From NCBI GenBank assembly GCA_013399875.1, contig VXAZ01006779.1, positions 434,001-498,000 of the forward strand: a stretch of DNA of 64,000 nucleotides. The letters are read 5' to 3'. The notes below the pieces were generated by a model. That model saw only the letters and a list, made by a program, of their open reading frames with translations. It made no database searches and had not been told where the DNA came from. How positions within the stretch are numbered: position 1 is the first letter of the stretch; each line of letters begins with the position of its first letter. Positions 26,601-38,163 of the stretch are shown here, one piece after another. Origin of the DNA: Gymnorhina tibicen. Taxonomy: Eukaryota > Chordata > Aves > Passeriformes > Artamidae. Both the position numbers and the translations under genes were made by a program.

Positions 26601-27154
26601 ATTCTGGAGTCCACCAGTTACATCTTCTCTCAGTCTGCTCGACTGCTGAAAGGCCTGCCTTTCACCACAGAGGTAAATTAGCTCTCTCTGAAGTGCTACA
26701 GCCAGGTAGGAAGGGCAGTTTCTCTTTGAAGTTTGGCCACTAGCACTTTTTTCTCAAGGAACTGAACTTCAAAGAGAAATATTGTTTCTCTTCTTTTTTG
26801 GATGTTGTGCTTGGTAGCATATGAGAGACAGATGCTCTATGTGTATGGGGAAAATCATTCCTTTAAACAATATTGCTGCATACATATTAAATTGAAGTTT
26901 CAGATTAGTTTCTCTGTGGTAGGATTAGCTGTATAGTGGTTAGGAAGAGCTATTAGAGACTTATAAGTCTCTAATTGATAGGATTTTTAGAAGAAGTACA
27001 AAGAATGGGTAAGAAAGAGTGAAAATATCAAAATTATGACTTTTCTTACTAGCATTCAGTTTATTTGTAGGAGGGACCAACCCTTTGCCAAAGAAACCTC
27101 CAAATCCAGTGACTGGGCATCTGGTTTACTGGATAACATTTAGGAGTTTGTTAT
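23671..27154. other. Unique AT-rich noncoding DNA, no gene seen
   Basis: The longest frame is 122 codons at 25638-26006 on the plus strand. It is rich in Phe, Leu, Ser and Cys as expected from a T-rich stretch and has no recognisable domain. A perfect 24-bp palindrome lies at 26952-26975. No repeat family is recognised. Confidence 0.55.
26952..26975. repeat. Perfect 24-bp palindrome
   Basis: ATTAGAGACTTA is followed immediately by its exact reverse complement TAAGTCTCTAAT with no spacer. The flanking bases do not extend the symmetry. Confidence 0.92.
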
Positions 27155-27785
27155 AGAAATGGTTAGAAGCACCTATGGAAGCCATCCAATCTCCTGCTCT
27201 CAGCAAGATTATCACCAATAGATCACATCAGCCATGGTTTGGTCTAATGAAGTCTTAGAAATTGCCAATGATGGAGGTTATGCTGCCTGCCTAGGTGGCC
27301 TGTTCTACAGCTGCAATAGCCTCCAAATATCTAATCTGAACCTCTCAGGTGGGTAATTTTAGCTGTTTCCTCTTTGACTTTGTTTTCTGCCACCTCTAGG
27401 AAGAGTTAGGGTCATTTGTCTTTGTAACTTTCCTTCAAGTGCTCTAGTTTTCTCTTAGATTGCCCTTGGACCTTGGCTTCTCCAGATGAAATAAGCACGT
27501 TTCCCTCAACATGTCTTGAAGGTCATGACCTTTTTCAACTGTGGGGCCCAAAACTGATCACAGTATTCCAGGTTTGGGTCCATTGTCACTGGGTAGAGTG
27601 GGATAAATGGTCTGGCGGTCATAGTCCTCATAATGTAATTAAACGTGCTGGTTGTTTTATTTCTGATGAGAGAACACTGCTGGATTATATTCAGTTTTGT
27701 GTCAACTGTAATTTCCACTTTCTTTTCAGCTGGTTTCCATGGAGCAGTAAAACTATCATAACTGCAGCTGGTCTGATTCATACCA
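27155..27785 (-). mobile_element. Ancient CR1 LINE fragment
   Basis: The order of blocks matches the 3' portion of CR1 read on the minus strand. A diverged 3' UTR lies at about 27160-27220. A segment at 27250-27340 corresponds to the 'lacks resection / notch' type 3' region shared by CR1 copies (CCAATGATGGAGGTTATGC...CTCCAAATATCTAATCTGAACC). An ORF2 remnant lies at 27470-27780 (GGGCCCAAAACTGATCACAGTATTCCAGG on the plus strand, in part). The sequence is strongly decayed, with no intact frame. The plus- and minus-strand frames of 108 and 118 codons here are chance products of the repeat. Confidence 0.75.
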
Positions 27786-29309
27786 AGCAGCCCCAATAAT
27801 ATGCCACAGCAGTCAGAGAAAGAGGAATTTGTCATTAATACAGCTATCTGGAACATTTCCATTTACACAAAGCTTAAGTAATGCTGCTCATAAGCTCCAC
27901 ACTTTTCCTTTGCATGGGAGTGTTTCTTGCACATTAATAATACCCTGAAATTCAGTAGAATGAACACCAGTTGTAATGATGGAGAGAGCATTAGTGTCTG
28001 CAAGACCTCATGAATTATCTTTAGAACTTTTTTTCTTTCATGATTAAGCACTTATAATCTACACTTACAAGAAACCGACTTACATCCTTGAAATATTTAA
28101 GGTTTTGTAGAGAGTAGATGAGCTGTAAAATTACATAAAACCTTTCACAATTGACCATTTTCAATTAACTTCAAGGAGGGATGTTAGGAGTAACTTGAAA
28201 TTTTAGTACGTGCTGTAGCAGTTAGGAACATCAATAGGAAACTCTCATTGACTTCAATAGGTCTGGAGAGAAATCTAAAATACCAATACATACAATTGCA
28301 GATGAAGAGGTAGAATGGTGCAGCCCCAAGTCTCACGACTTCTTTCAAGATTAGTGTGATACAAAGCCAAAACAATAGCAGCATATTTCAAACATCAAAA
28401 TAGAATATAACTAAATTGTGTTTTACAGTGATGAGGAGAGACTTATAGCTCTGCTAAATTTTTGCAGTCTCCATTATCAGTTAAGAGTCCCTTTAATTTC
28501 TGTTATTCTTGACCACATTTTTTTACCTGGGTGTTTCAGTTTTGCTTTGTTTTACTTAATTGTAGTAATCCTAATTCACACATACCTTTTGATTTTAGCC
28601 TAGGTGCTTTTGAATTTTACTGTTAGATATAAGAGAGAGAAGTTGCATTGTTTGGCCTCAGAATTATGCTGAAATCTTTCGTAGAAAAAGAGGCCAGTTA
28701 GATTTTCTGATAAGAATTTTTTTAAATTGTATTTTATTGTTTGTGTGAGCAAGTTTTTTTGTTTTTTAATTCTAAATATGCCAGTATTGCAGAAAAAGGC
28801 ACCTAGACAAAAGAAGTAAACAGAATGTGCTGTAAGCCTGATCATTTTGCCATAGTATGAGTCAAATATTGTACTTTGTTTTTTTCCAGTGTTTAGATTT
28901 TGTATGCGTTGTTTTATGACAGAGAGTTCTGGCTGACTACCTTTCTTATGGTGATATACGTAGTTCACCGAGGGGATTGCTGATACAGGAATAGTTCCTT
29001 GTGGCAGTCTTCGGGTTTTTCTGTACATCATCCCTATAAACAGAACTCTAGAATCTCTCAGTGAACTGAAAAGATTCTGAAATCATACTTTCACCTACAG
29101 GAGTGAATAATTTAAATGAAAGAGCTGATTGATCTAGCAACACAGTAGTTTGTTAAAAAAAATAAACTGCAATTCATCAAATTAAAATGTTATTGTCCCA
29201 CCAGTGTATAAGAAAATGAAAACACCTGAGATTGCTTTTCTGTTGGACGAAGCTGTAAAGATAAATGTAGGGAGATATATATGAGGTTTACCCAAGTTCT
29301 TGTAAGATT
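27786..29309. other. Unique AT-rich noncoding DNA, no gene seen
   Basis: It contains the longest frame outside repeats, 143 codons at 28600-29031 on the minus strand. The translation is Lys/Phe/Leu-rich, shows no domain, and has no codon pattern or neighbouring splice structure to support it. It is treated as chance. Confidence 0.5.
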
Positions 29310-29590
29310 GTGGTGGGTAAGTCCTGGCTAACAGTCAAATCCCCACACAGCTGCTTGTGCCCCTTATGAGGGGACAGAATAAAATGAGAAATCTTATTGG
29401 TTGAGGCAAAGATAGGGAGATTGCTTTCAGTTACGATTGCAGGCAAACAAGGCTATATATGGGGGAAATGAAATTATTGTCATTTTAAACAGATTTAACT
29501 GGTGAGCAACAAAAGACAAAAAATAGAGCAACACCTTTCCTCACCCGTTTGTCATGCCGAACTTCACTCCTCCACTCCCAAGCAGCTTCA
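29310..29590. mobile_element. Decayed avian LTR-retrotransposon-like remnant
   Basis: The sequence follows a pattern that I recognise from repeated avian endogenous-retrovirus-associated sequence: '...CCCCACACAGCTGCTTGTGCCCC', then '...GGGGACAGAATAAAATGAGAA', then 'GGTTGAGGCAAAGATAGGGAGA', 'TTCAGTTACGATTGCAGGCAAA' and a C-rich 'CTCACCCGTTT...AACTTCACTCC' end (each given in part). It is strongly diverged and lacks any coding remnant. Orientation and exact edges cannot be fixed by eye. Assignment is by memory of the family and needs a repeat-library search. Confidence 0.5.
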
Positions 29591-32164
29591 ATTTTTATTT
29601 ATTTTAGCCTTTCATGTCAGCTGTAGAAGATAGATGATACCTGGTTTGACAATAGGGTTTTTTTTCCATATTATTTAAACAGCAGATTGAACTTCTACCA
29701 AATAAATGCTTTGTATCATATAATCCACATTTTTTATTTTAACCTAAACCCAAGTCATACAGAACTACTATCCTGATTCTTCTGGAACCTATATACCAAT
29801 TTACCCCTCAATTACCATGGAATGCTACTGCAAAATATAAACTATATATATATACACCGGACTGGTAATCTGATTTTTAATGACGCATCTAGACAATATT
29901 TTTAAGTTCCTGTTCATTACATTGCATTTGAGTGCTTCACCATTTCTGAAAAAGGGGCACTGTTTTGAGATGTTCGCACTAAAAAATACTCAAATGTAGA
30001 TGAGTTTACTGTTAGTAATGTCAATTGACATTTTATTACCAGTGTAGTATATTTTACCACTCCATCAAGTACTTTAGGAAATGAAGCAATGTAACGTTAA
30101 CAGAGATTGTGCTTCAGAAAAGTCAGTCCTCTACAGTAGGTGGCTTGAAATGTGTGCCAAGCAGCACGGAAAAACAAACCAGAACAAAACAACTCTTCAT
30201 ATGCCTGTGCTTCCCAGTATGAACTTTATAGCTCTGACACCCTGGATTTTCATTGTCAGTAGTCTTAGATAGAAACAGTCTCTCTCTCATAACACCGAAG
30301 TTGTTTTTCAGAAGCTCTCTCTCATTAATTCTTGCTTGAAGCCACATAATTAAAACCTCACAAGGTGTTTCTTGGTAAGAGATGAGTACTTTTTACAAGA
30401 AGATAGAACACAAATCCCACTCTTAATACAATGGACCTTCTAACCTGGCACTCTCATAAAACCAAGATGTTGCCAAGTAAATTGGCTGTGAGTGCTATCA
30501 GTGCCCTGCAGTGCTTTTGTTAATTATATTGCCATAGTGCCTGACGCAGATAGCAATCTTTCCAAAAGAGCAGGCAGATTTAAAGAGGCAGAATTAATTA
30601 AAATTGATTTGTGCAGTCTGTCATGTTGAGCTCTGCTGGGAGAATTTTCTTTCCCCTTCTCTCTCTAATTCCTGCTGTAGTAGTACATATAACAGGTAGT
30701 TGCCTCACCTTGGAGTACTAATTACGGTAAATGAATGGGATTTGCCTGCCATAATAGGTTATTCACAGGATTAGAAGACATCAAAATTTACTTCATTTGA
30801 GTACCACCCAGAGGGAATACTTTTTTCTTCCAACTTTCTGGGTTCATAAGAAAGGGGACTAAACAAGAAAATTTCCAAGGTCACAATTTTTGCTGCTGAG
30901 GTCATAGTTTGCTTTAGTATACAAAGATACAGGGCTGTAAACCTTTGTTGCAGGTAAGATAGAAAATGTAAGACATGCAAGAATGAAAATACTCCAGCCT
31001 TATACAGAGAAATCCCAATGTGAACAGTGAATTTATTTCCTGTGTATGAGCTTCATTATCAAGGAATACTGCTCAAGAAGTCCTGAGCTCCTTTATCCAG
31101 TTCAAATTTTATATAGAATTCTTTTCTTATTTAAAAAGCTCAAAAAGTTGAGCATTATAAATAACCTTGAAGAAAACAACAGCTGTTTCTTTTATAGAAA
31201 TTCGGCTATCCTACTGGCAAATAATAGGCATACATGGGAAGAATTCATGCTCTTTAAGTATTTAAATCAAGTTACTCCAAGATGGATTTTCAAGAACTTG
31301 TTTCTTTGAAAAATCCTCAACTTTAAATATTTTAGATTTGGTATATGGTTTGCGGTCAGTTTTTTTCGACTGTGATTTATGTGTATAAAAGTAATTTTTA
31401 TTATTTGACAAGGTGAGATAGGGATATGATGAAGGCATAAACTATGAAACCAAGCTTCTCCATATATTAAACACTTTTTTCCAGTGTTATAAAAAAAGAA
31501 GTGTATTTAAAATAAGAGCTAAAGTGTATTTATTAATGAGAGGCCTATCAAGCAGGACTTGATACATTCAGTAGATTTTTTTTTTAATCCTTTCCTGAAT
31601 TTTTTTAACGCAAAAGCTTTGCCTGGATTTCTGGTGCTGATGTTGCAGTTTGAAAAAAGACATCTTGATCTAACTTTGAAGAAGGATTATAATTTGTATT
31701 TACTGTGAGAATTTGGATGAGTATTTTAAGCAAAAAACTGCTTTCACGTAACTCTTTACTGAATCAAAGTTTGAAAAATGTATATAAGATGCTCACAACT
31801 GTTGAAAAACTGATACAGCAACTGCTTGTCTTGTACCTTCTTAAATTCTTACTGTCCTCTGAGTGGATAAAAAACAGGGAAGAATCAATTATTCAATTAT
31901 TATTTCCATTTCCATATTGAAGTCTAACAGGCATGATATTTCTATTGAGACCGGCTATTCAAGAGCAGAATTTGCTTTATGTTGCATCACATTTATAGAA
32001 ATTCTTCTGGGAAAAAGGGCAGAAGGGGAAATTTGTTGTAAGAATAAGAAAAAGAGGCAGACACAGTAACAAATAAAGTGGAAAGAAGCTAGATAGCAAG
32101 TTAAATGTGCAAATATAGCCAGTACATGCCAAGATCAGTATTTTGCCTGATGTATTTCTTTCAT
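29591..32164. other. Unique AT-rich noncoding DNA, no gene seen
   Basis: No gene or recognisable repeat was found. A stretch at 30470-30780 with several TAATTA-type motifs and little low-complexity sequence looks like a possible conserved noncoding element and is described as a finding. Frames are all under 90 codons. Confidence 0.55.
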
Positions 32165-32335
32165 GACCGTCCTTTGAGCCTGGCACTTCAGCCAGCTTTT
32201 AGTCCATTTCACTGTCTGTTTATCTAGTCTGTACTTCATCAGTTTGTTTATAAGGATGATACAGGAGACACTGTTGAAAGCATTAGTGAAGTGCAGATAA
32301 ACCACTGCTTTTCCCTGAATTAATATCTTGACATA
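32165..32335 (-). mobile_element. Old CR1 LINE fragment from the ORF2 reverse transcriptase
   Basis: The plus-strand order 'CAGCCAGCTTTTAGTCCA', 'CACTGTCTGTTTATCTAGTC', 'CTTCATCAGTTTGTTTATAA', 'GACACTGTTGAAAGCATTAG' and 'TGAAGTGCAGATAAACCACT' matches a minus-strand CR1 at the reverse transcriptase region, the part encoding 'DTVS..ILL..L..YGL' and the following block. It is about 170 bp and lacks the 3' end, so it is an internal remnant cut by deletion or by a later rearrangement. Confidence 0.8.
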
Positions 32336-33602
32336 GTAGTTTTTTATTACTCCTTTTAAGTAAATTGTGCTATGTAAAATGTATCATGAGTACTTAAGAT
32401 AACTTTTAACCCCAAAAATCAGTGAAATGTATTGGTAAGCCAAGAAAATATTACTGAATTTAATAATAAGTGGGGTGCTTATTAATAAGTTTGCAGTGCA
32501 ACTTATTAACTGAGCTCAGCCAATCTCTGATGATTTTAAGTATACTCAGTATGTCTTCAAAGTTGATAAACTTTATCCAAAAATTATGTTTTAAGTCTTC
32601 TTTGAACTAAAAAAGTCTGCTTTGAGAGTCTTTCAGTCATGTAAATAAGTGTTTGAAACTGTCTGAAAAAGTTCAATTCCTGCTATAGCCCGATGAAACC
32701 AATGAGAAAACTTGAATAGTAAACTGAATGGAATAATGAATTAAACCTCAAAAGAAGATAAAATTAGTTCTTACCATATAAAAAAGTTGAAAAGAAGTCA
32801 CACCACCACTACATTTGTAGTAGATTGGCTGTACAGAATGGCCAATTACTAAAAACTTAACCAGTGACAGTACTGAGATAATGCAAATCCAAGCTTGTCA
32901 TTTTATTCAACCCTCTTCTATTAAGAACAGAGGATTTTTATTTTCATCAACCATTTTCCAGTGGCAGATGGAATTATATCAAACCTTCTACCAGTATAAC
33001 TAAATTGATATGAAGGTAGAACTCAGCAGATGTAAATACTTTGATGGCAAAAAACTTCAGAACTATGACAACAGATTGTCTTGAACATCTTTATTTGCTT
33101 AAAATATTTTTATCTTGATTTAAATTTTTTTTAAGCAGGGCCAATCTGTTTAAGTAGGAATGAGGAATACTCAGTGCTTTCAGGTGAAGGTAATTTCCAG
33201 GCTTCTGAGGAATCCTTTAATTATTGCTCTTTTGAGTTACAGCAAGCAGATGTGAAGTTCAAACAGTGGGAAAAAAAAAAAGAGTATTTTAAATTATCTT
33301 AACATGAAGCTACAAGCTATTCAAATAGAAGGGATTAAATCAGAAAATGAAAGCTGTACTATCTACCCAACAATAGAGTATTACAAAAAATCAACCAAAT
33401 TTTTACATTATATAAACCTGTATTCCCCATTTAAAATCAGTAATGTTACACTAACCTAATCAGCTGAGAACTAGGATTTCTTTATTTTTAGGAAAATACC
33501 ACTGAGATGCCATTATTAAATGTATGATAATTATATAGATCCCAGGTCAGCAGCAGTTTTTCAACAAACCTTGATAAGATTAGTTTTGAGAAACCTGTAC
33601 TG
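32336..33602. other. Unique AT-rich noncoding DNA, no gene seen
   Basis: Nothing recognisable beyond short A-rich runs such as the one near 33270-33281. It runs up to the assembly gap. Confidence 0.55.
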
Positions 33603-33662
33603 TATATCTTTGCTGACATTTAGAANNNNNNNNNNNNNNNNTATATCTTTGCTGACATTTAG
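33603..33662. other. Assembly gap with duplicated flanks
   Basis: Sixteen N occupy 33626-33641. The 21 bases ending just before the gap (33603-33623, TATATCTTTGCTGACATTTAG) recur exactly just after it (33642-33662). The likely cause is two contig ends that overlap but were not merged, so the true sequence may have one copy and no gap. An apparent 87-codon frame at 33520-33783 reads through the N run and should not be annotated. Confidence 0.95.
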
Positions 33663-34455
33663 GAAAAAGCTAGGAATCGAACAGGAAGGGAATGATGTCC
33701 TGAAAGTTTTAGGTATGAGAAACTATACTGAGTTTTCTGATTCCCTAGCAGACCTAGAAGCTGAATCCAAACCTAGTGAGTGACTTGGGAGAAATCAATT
33801 CTGCCATCTCTGCTTCGGTTTTCCTTTCTGCCCTTGCTTCTCTTATTCATTCACATTCATCTTTTTTGAACATGACTTATTTCTGGCAAGGATTTTGCAG
33901 TTGCTGCAATGTGAAATAATTGCTGGGAAACAGAGACCTTTGATTCTTCTAAGTGATCCTCAGATGAGCATGTACAATGATCATGACAGCCCCTTTTCTA
34001 GGAATCTAAGATGAGGAAAGCAGCTTTAAAGTCATAGTCTTCACTAAATTTACTCATCTGTGTTTTTAAACTAAACACACATTTTTTATATACACATGTA
34101 TTAGAGACAAACAAGAAAAGAAGATATAATCCTAATGGTTCTAATTTCCAATGACATTCCAGGCATATTGCTCCCTTCAGATTTAACAGATTTTCTTGCT
34201 CTGCACTAATAGTATCAAAGTGGAAAACAAGTAACAAACATTATTTAAATAATAGGTTTTTTTCTTAATAAGGAAAGAAATAAAAAGCAAGGCACAAAGA
34301 AGCAGTGAGCATTTGTTACATACTGAGATCTCTTAATCACAGTTTCATATGAGTATCTTTTAACTAGGGTTAGACTTACATCTGGGACATATCCCATATG
34401 TCATCAATTAAATTAAGGTGTTACACATGTATTTATAAATCGTCATCTGTACAAG
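33663..34455. other. Unique AT-rich noncoding DNA, no gene seen
   Basis: No repeat or gene is recognised. The open segment just after the gap (33663-33783) gives an acidic peptide but has no support from a splice site or homology known to me. Confidence 0.5.
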
Positions 34456-34515
34456 ATGACTTCCAGAGGTCTCTTCCAAGCTACATCATTCTGTGGTTGT
34501 GTGATTCTTTGAAAT
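34456..34515 (+). mobile_element. CR1 LINE, extreme 3' end
   Basis: The sequence 'GATGACTTCCAGAGGTCTCT' continues with 'TCCAAGCTACATCATTCTGT' and a GTGATTCTTTG tail. This is the CR1 3' end ('gatgacctccagaggtcccttccaacc' plus ATTCTGTG repeats). Only about 60 bp remain. Confidence 0.88.
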
Positions 34516-35327
34516 ATCCAATAAAATTTAAAAATAACCAGGAGAGTCCCATTTAAGTATTAAAGAGAATAGTGAATCCTATTTAGTCCTATATGGAACC
34601 TTACAATGCAGTTAATTTACCTTAACTCCATCCAAAAATCCATCAATTCACTTTAAGGAGCTATCTTTAACAACAACATCAACAGCAACAAAAAAAGAAA
34701 AATTGGTATTTTAAGCTTTCTGCATTCCAGAATGAAACTTATTATTGCTTTTAGCTAACAAAGCTTGAGTTTTTAAACACCTTTTCAAGAATATACAGTC
34801 GTAAAAACCTGCCACTTTAACAGAAAAAGTTTTTAAGTGGTAAATAGAATGACTTTGAGATTTGTTACAGGAAAAATTCAAGCTTAGTCTTCTGCAGTGC
34901 TTTTATTTACATCCTCTCCCTAGTCATGGCAGTTTGCGCTTTGCTCCCTCACACATAAAACATGCCAAAGTAGAGAGTTAAAGATTCTTGAGTTATCAGT
35001 AACTCTGTCAAACTTTAAATTATCACTTATTAACGTTGATGTTGGTATGTTAACAAAGCTTTCAAGCAATGTAAGTATTGAGAGAACCATTAATGATAGA
35101 AGGATCATTAATAGTACCCAATCTGGATCACTTGGAATAAATATGCAAAACAAATATTTTTTTCAAAGATTTGAAAATGGAGTAATTTTCTTTTCCTTCA
35201 TTGGTCTTTGTGGTCTTTGAAAATTTACTCCTATGGCTTTTTTCTTTTTTTCTTTTAGATGGACAATACCCAGAATTGTAAAGTGCAATGGTCTGAAGTG
35301 CAGTTCACCATTACAGTTCTGTGCAAT

Positions 35328-35340
35328 AAAAAAAAAAAAA
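35328..35340. repeat. Poly(A) tract next to AATAAA
   Basis: Thirteen A directly follow CAAT, so an AATAAA hexamer runs straight into the tract. A further A/G-rich stretch follows to about 35353. No retroposed gene body is recognisable upstream. Confidence 0.7.
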
Positions 35341-38132
35341 GAGAAAAAGAAAACCCACAAAAGCCATCTTAACTTTTAGATACACTTTTATAACACCAAA
35401 TAAAAATATATGAAGCATTAAAAGAGTATAGAATTCTAAAAGCTGAACTTCCAAGTCTATGTGATGGACCTTATGGTGATACATGCAAGTTTACAACCCA
35501 GCAAGGGGTATATACCTGGAAGATTTTCATGCCTGTATTCATTGAAGGAGAACTGAGATTTACCTTAAAGCAGTCTTATTTAATTAGCCTGAACTCTTTA
35601 TTTAAGGTAATGAGCAATCGAAGACATGAAATTATGAGTTGCGTTCTTCAAGAATCATGTCTGAGGGAAGAAGTGTTTCCTACAATTGAATAAAAGCAAA
35701 GATGATTTTACAATACTTAATATCTTTCTTTGCCCTCTTTATTAAAATTTATTACACCAAGTTATGCCCAGTTGTTCTGCTACAGACTTTGATACTAGAC
35801 TTGTGCATTTAGAGGTTTTTCAGACCTCTTGTGTTTTAATAACACTGAGCAGTAGGCTAGATACTTGTGCTTTGGATTCAGGCAGTTTCAATTAATTCCT
35901 GAATATATAAAGGTATAATGATGTAAATAGTCATCTGGTGAAAACTCAGGACCTCTTTTTACAAGCTCTTGTCTGAGCTACATGACCAGGTCTATTAGTT
36001 CACACCCTGAAGCAGATTCAAAGTTTCACAGTCAAATTGTCCTTCGGAAAAGCAGGTTCACAGAAATAAAAGTGTGTATTTTTTAGTCCTTGTTAATCAT
36101 TATTGAAGGTGATTTGCCATGAGCTTCTGAGAGTCTCCTGCTTGAAGGCCATCTAAAATACTCATTTAGACCATTGGTCATTCAGACTAAAGCTTAAACA
36201 TGGAACTGCTCAAGTCCTTGAGTAGCTGATGAGTGCAGTGCTTTTCAAAGGCATTACATGAAGTCCCGAAAGTGCCACCATGGCACTGATGTGGGGCTGC
36301 CCAATGTGTATTGGCTACAACTCTCGTAGTAGTCAACATGGTTATTCTGCTTATAGCTCTGCATTTAACCCTTCATATCTTCTGCAGATTGTATGACATA
36401 GACATACATTATGCTGATTAATTATTTGAATGGGAAGGAAAACTACCCTGAGCAGCACTATTTGCTGTCTGTCTTTTGGTTGTCCTCATCCATTTCATTG
36501 AACACATAAAGTGATTTCCCTGTCCAGCTGAATGTGAGGTATCTTTGCTATCCCTAGCAGCATTCTGCAGTGTTTAAATGCTTTGGATGTCTAACATTTT
36601 CCAGGATAGCACTCTTACTATTCACCAGAGTCTTGTTTAAAGGAATAAAGAGAGGGCTGGTTAGAAGAGAGCATTCCCTGAATATTCTTCCTAGCAAAAA
36701 TGACTATTCTTTTTCCAATAGTAGCATGGAAAATTTCTAAAAGCAGCTTGAATTTTAAGACAAAGACAATTGTAGTCTTAAATTTCTAGATCTGAATATT
36801 AAGTATTTTGATTGTAAATACAAGAGGATCCATATATGAAACAGTATTCTCAATGTCACTTTTGTTCTAGAGAGATAGAAAATAAAATCTTGTATTTAAT
36901 CACATTTCATTTTGTAAGAATTCCTATTGACTATATATATGGAATTTTTACTTTTTGTCTTTACCTTTTACTACTATGATTTATACTATTATATTATATA
37001 AATATTGTCCTATATAGAGGACAATTTTTGCTACTTTTTAAAAATATAAAATCATGTCGCAGTGAATGTGTTATTTAAAATCTTCTTCTATGTTCTAAGG
37101 AAAGATTTAATGTTTATTGAAGAGTTATTTTTAGTTCCTAAGTGGTGTTTTAAAAGACAAAATATATTGCTGCACATTACAGAGTTTTTGTATTGTTTTG
37201 TCTTGTGTTTCGGAGTGATTGCTGAACATTTTCATTTCCCCTTTCCAAGTTTAAATAGTTTGTGGCAGAAGATACAGCTGGCTGGTTGTACTGAAAAATG
37301 TTTCTAATTAGCTCTTAAAGTCATCTTCTCTGAAGGCTGTTAGGACTCTCTCACAGATCACTTGTTGCTTTATTTCTCCCATCCATCTTCTTCAGGCATC
37401 TTGACATTTTATAGTGTATTATTTTTTACACACCTTGAATTGAGGCTCTTAACCTGATCCTAGAAAGAGTATTTTTCACTGAAGAGGGAAAAAAAAAGAC
37501 TTGGTTTTGATCAGACAATCTCTGGGCCACCTACCTTAGTGGTACATGAACAACTGCTGTGCCATACTTCTATTCAAGCCTGTGTCTAAAGAAAATGCCA
37601 CATAGGCTTACATTTATTTAAAGAACTGACAAATTTTGTATTGGTGCTTGTTAATGAAAAGACAAGGTGACCTTATTATTTTCTTCTTTTAAAAATTTTT
37701 TTGTTGTTTTGGGACTGGGGCTAGAGATAATTGGCATACTTCTTAACAGTCTCTAAAGACCAATTAACAACAGGGAGCCATGTACTCTGCCAGTCTGAGT
37801 TTCAATTAAATGTCTGCTCCAGGAGGAGCTAAACTAACACACAGCTACTGAACAGCAGTTACACTATTGATATAGCTGAGTCCACCACAGAGGACAAAGA
37901 CTCTTGCTTCACAACAGATGGCCTAATGCTCTGGCAATTAATACATTTTTATGACTTTTGAATCTTTTTGACCTTTTACTTTTCTGTCTGAATTAGTAGG
38001 GCACTGTTTTATTAGTGGAATGGAAGTTTAAGAACATGTTTACGTGACATCTTTTCAGGAGCTCCTTTTTTAAAAATGTAAAATATATTCTGTTGGCGAG
38101 ACTTAGCAGTCCGATTTTTAATCAGTCCGGAG

Positions 38133-38163
38133 TGCAATGGACATGGACTGCAATGGACATGAC
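38133..38163. repeat. Two-copy 16-bp tandem repeat
   Basis: TGCAATGGACATGGAC at 38133-38148 is followed by TGCAATGGACATGAC at 38149-38163, the second copy lacking one G. A small slippage duplication. Confidence 0.85.

Noticed and set aside
28600..29031. Minus-strand 143-codon frame, the longest outside repeats
   Set aside because: It has no recognisable domain, and its Lys/Phe-rich composition is that of AT-rich DNA. I see no splice or promoter context. A frame of this length is plausible by chance in 64 kb on six frames.
33520..33783. Plus-strand frame of 87 codons
   Set aside because: It reads through the N gap and repeats the same residues on both sides because of the duplicated flanks.
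35230..35355. Possible processed pseudogene tail (AATAAA plus poly(A))
   Set aside because: The hexamer runs directly into the A tract with no spacing, and no gene-like body or target duplication lies upstream.
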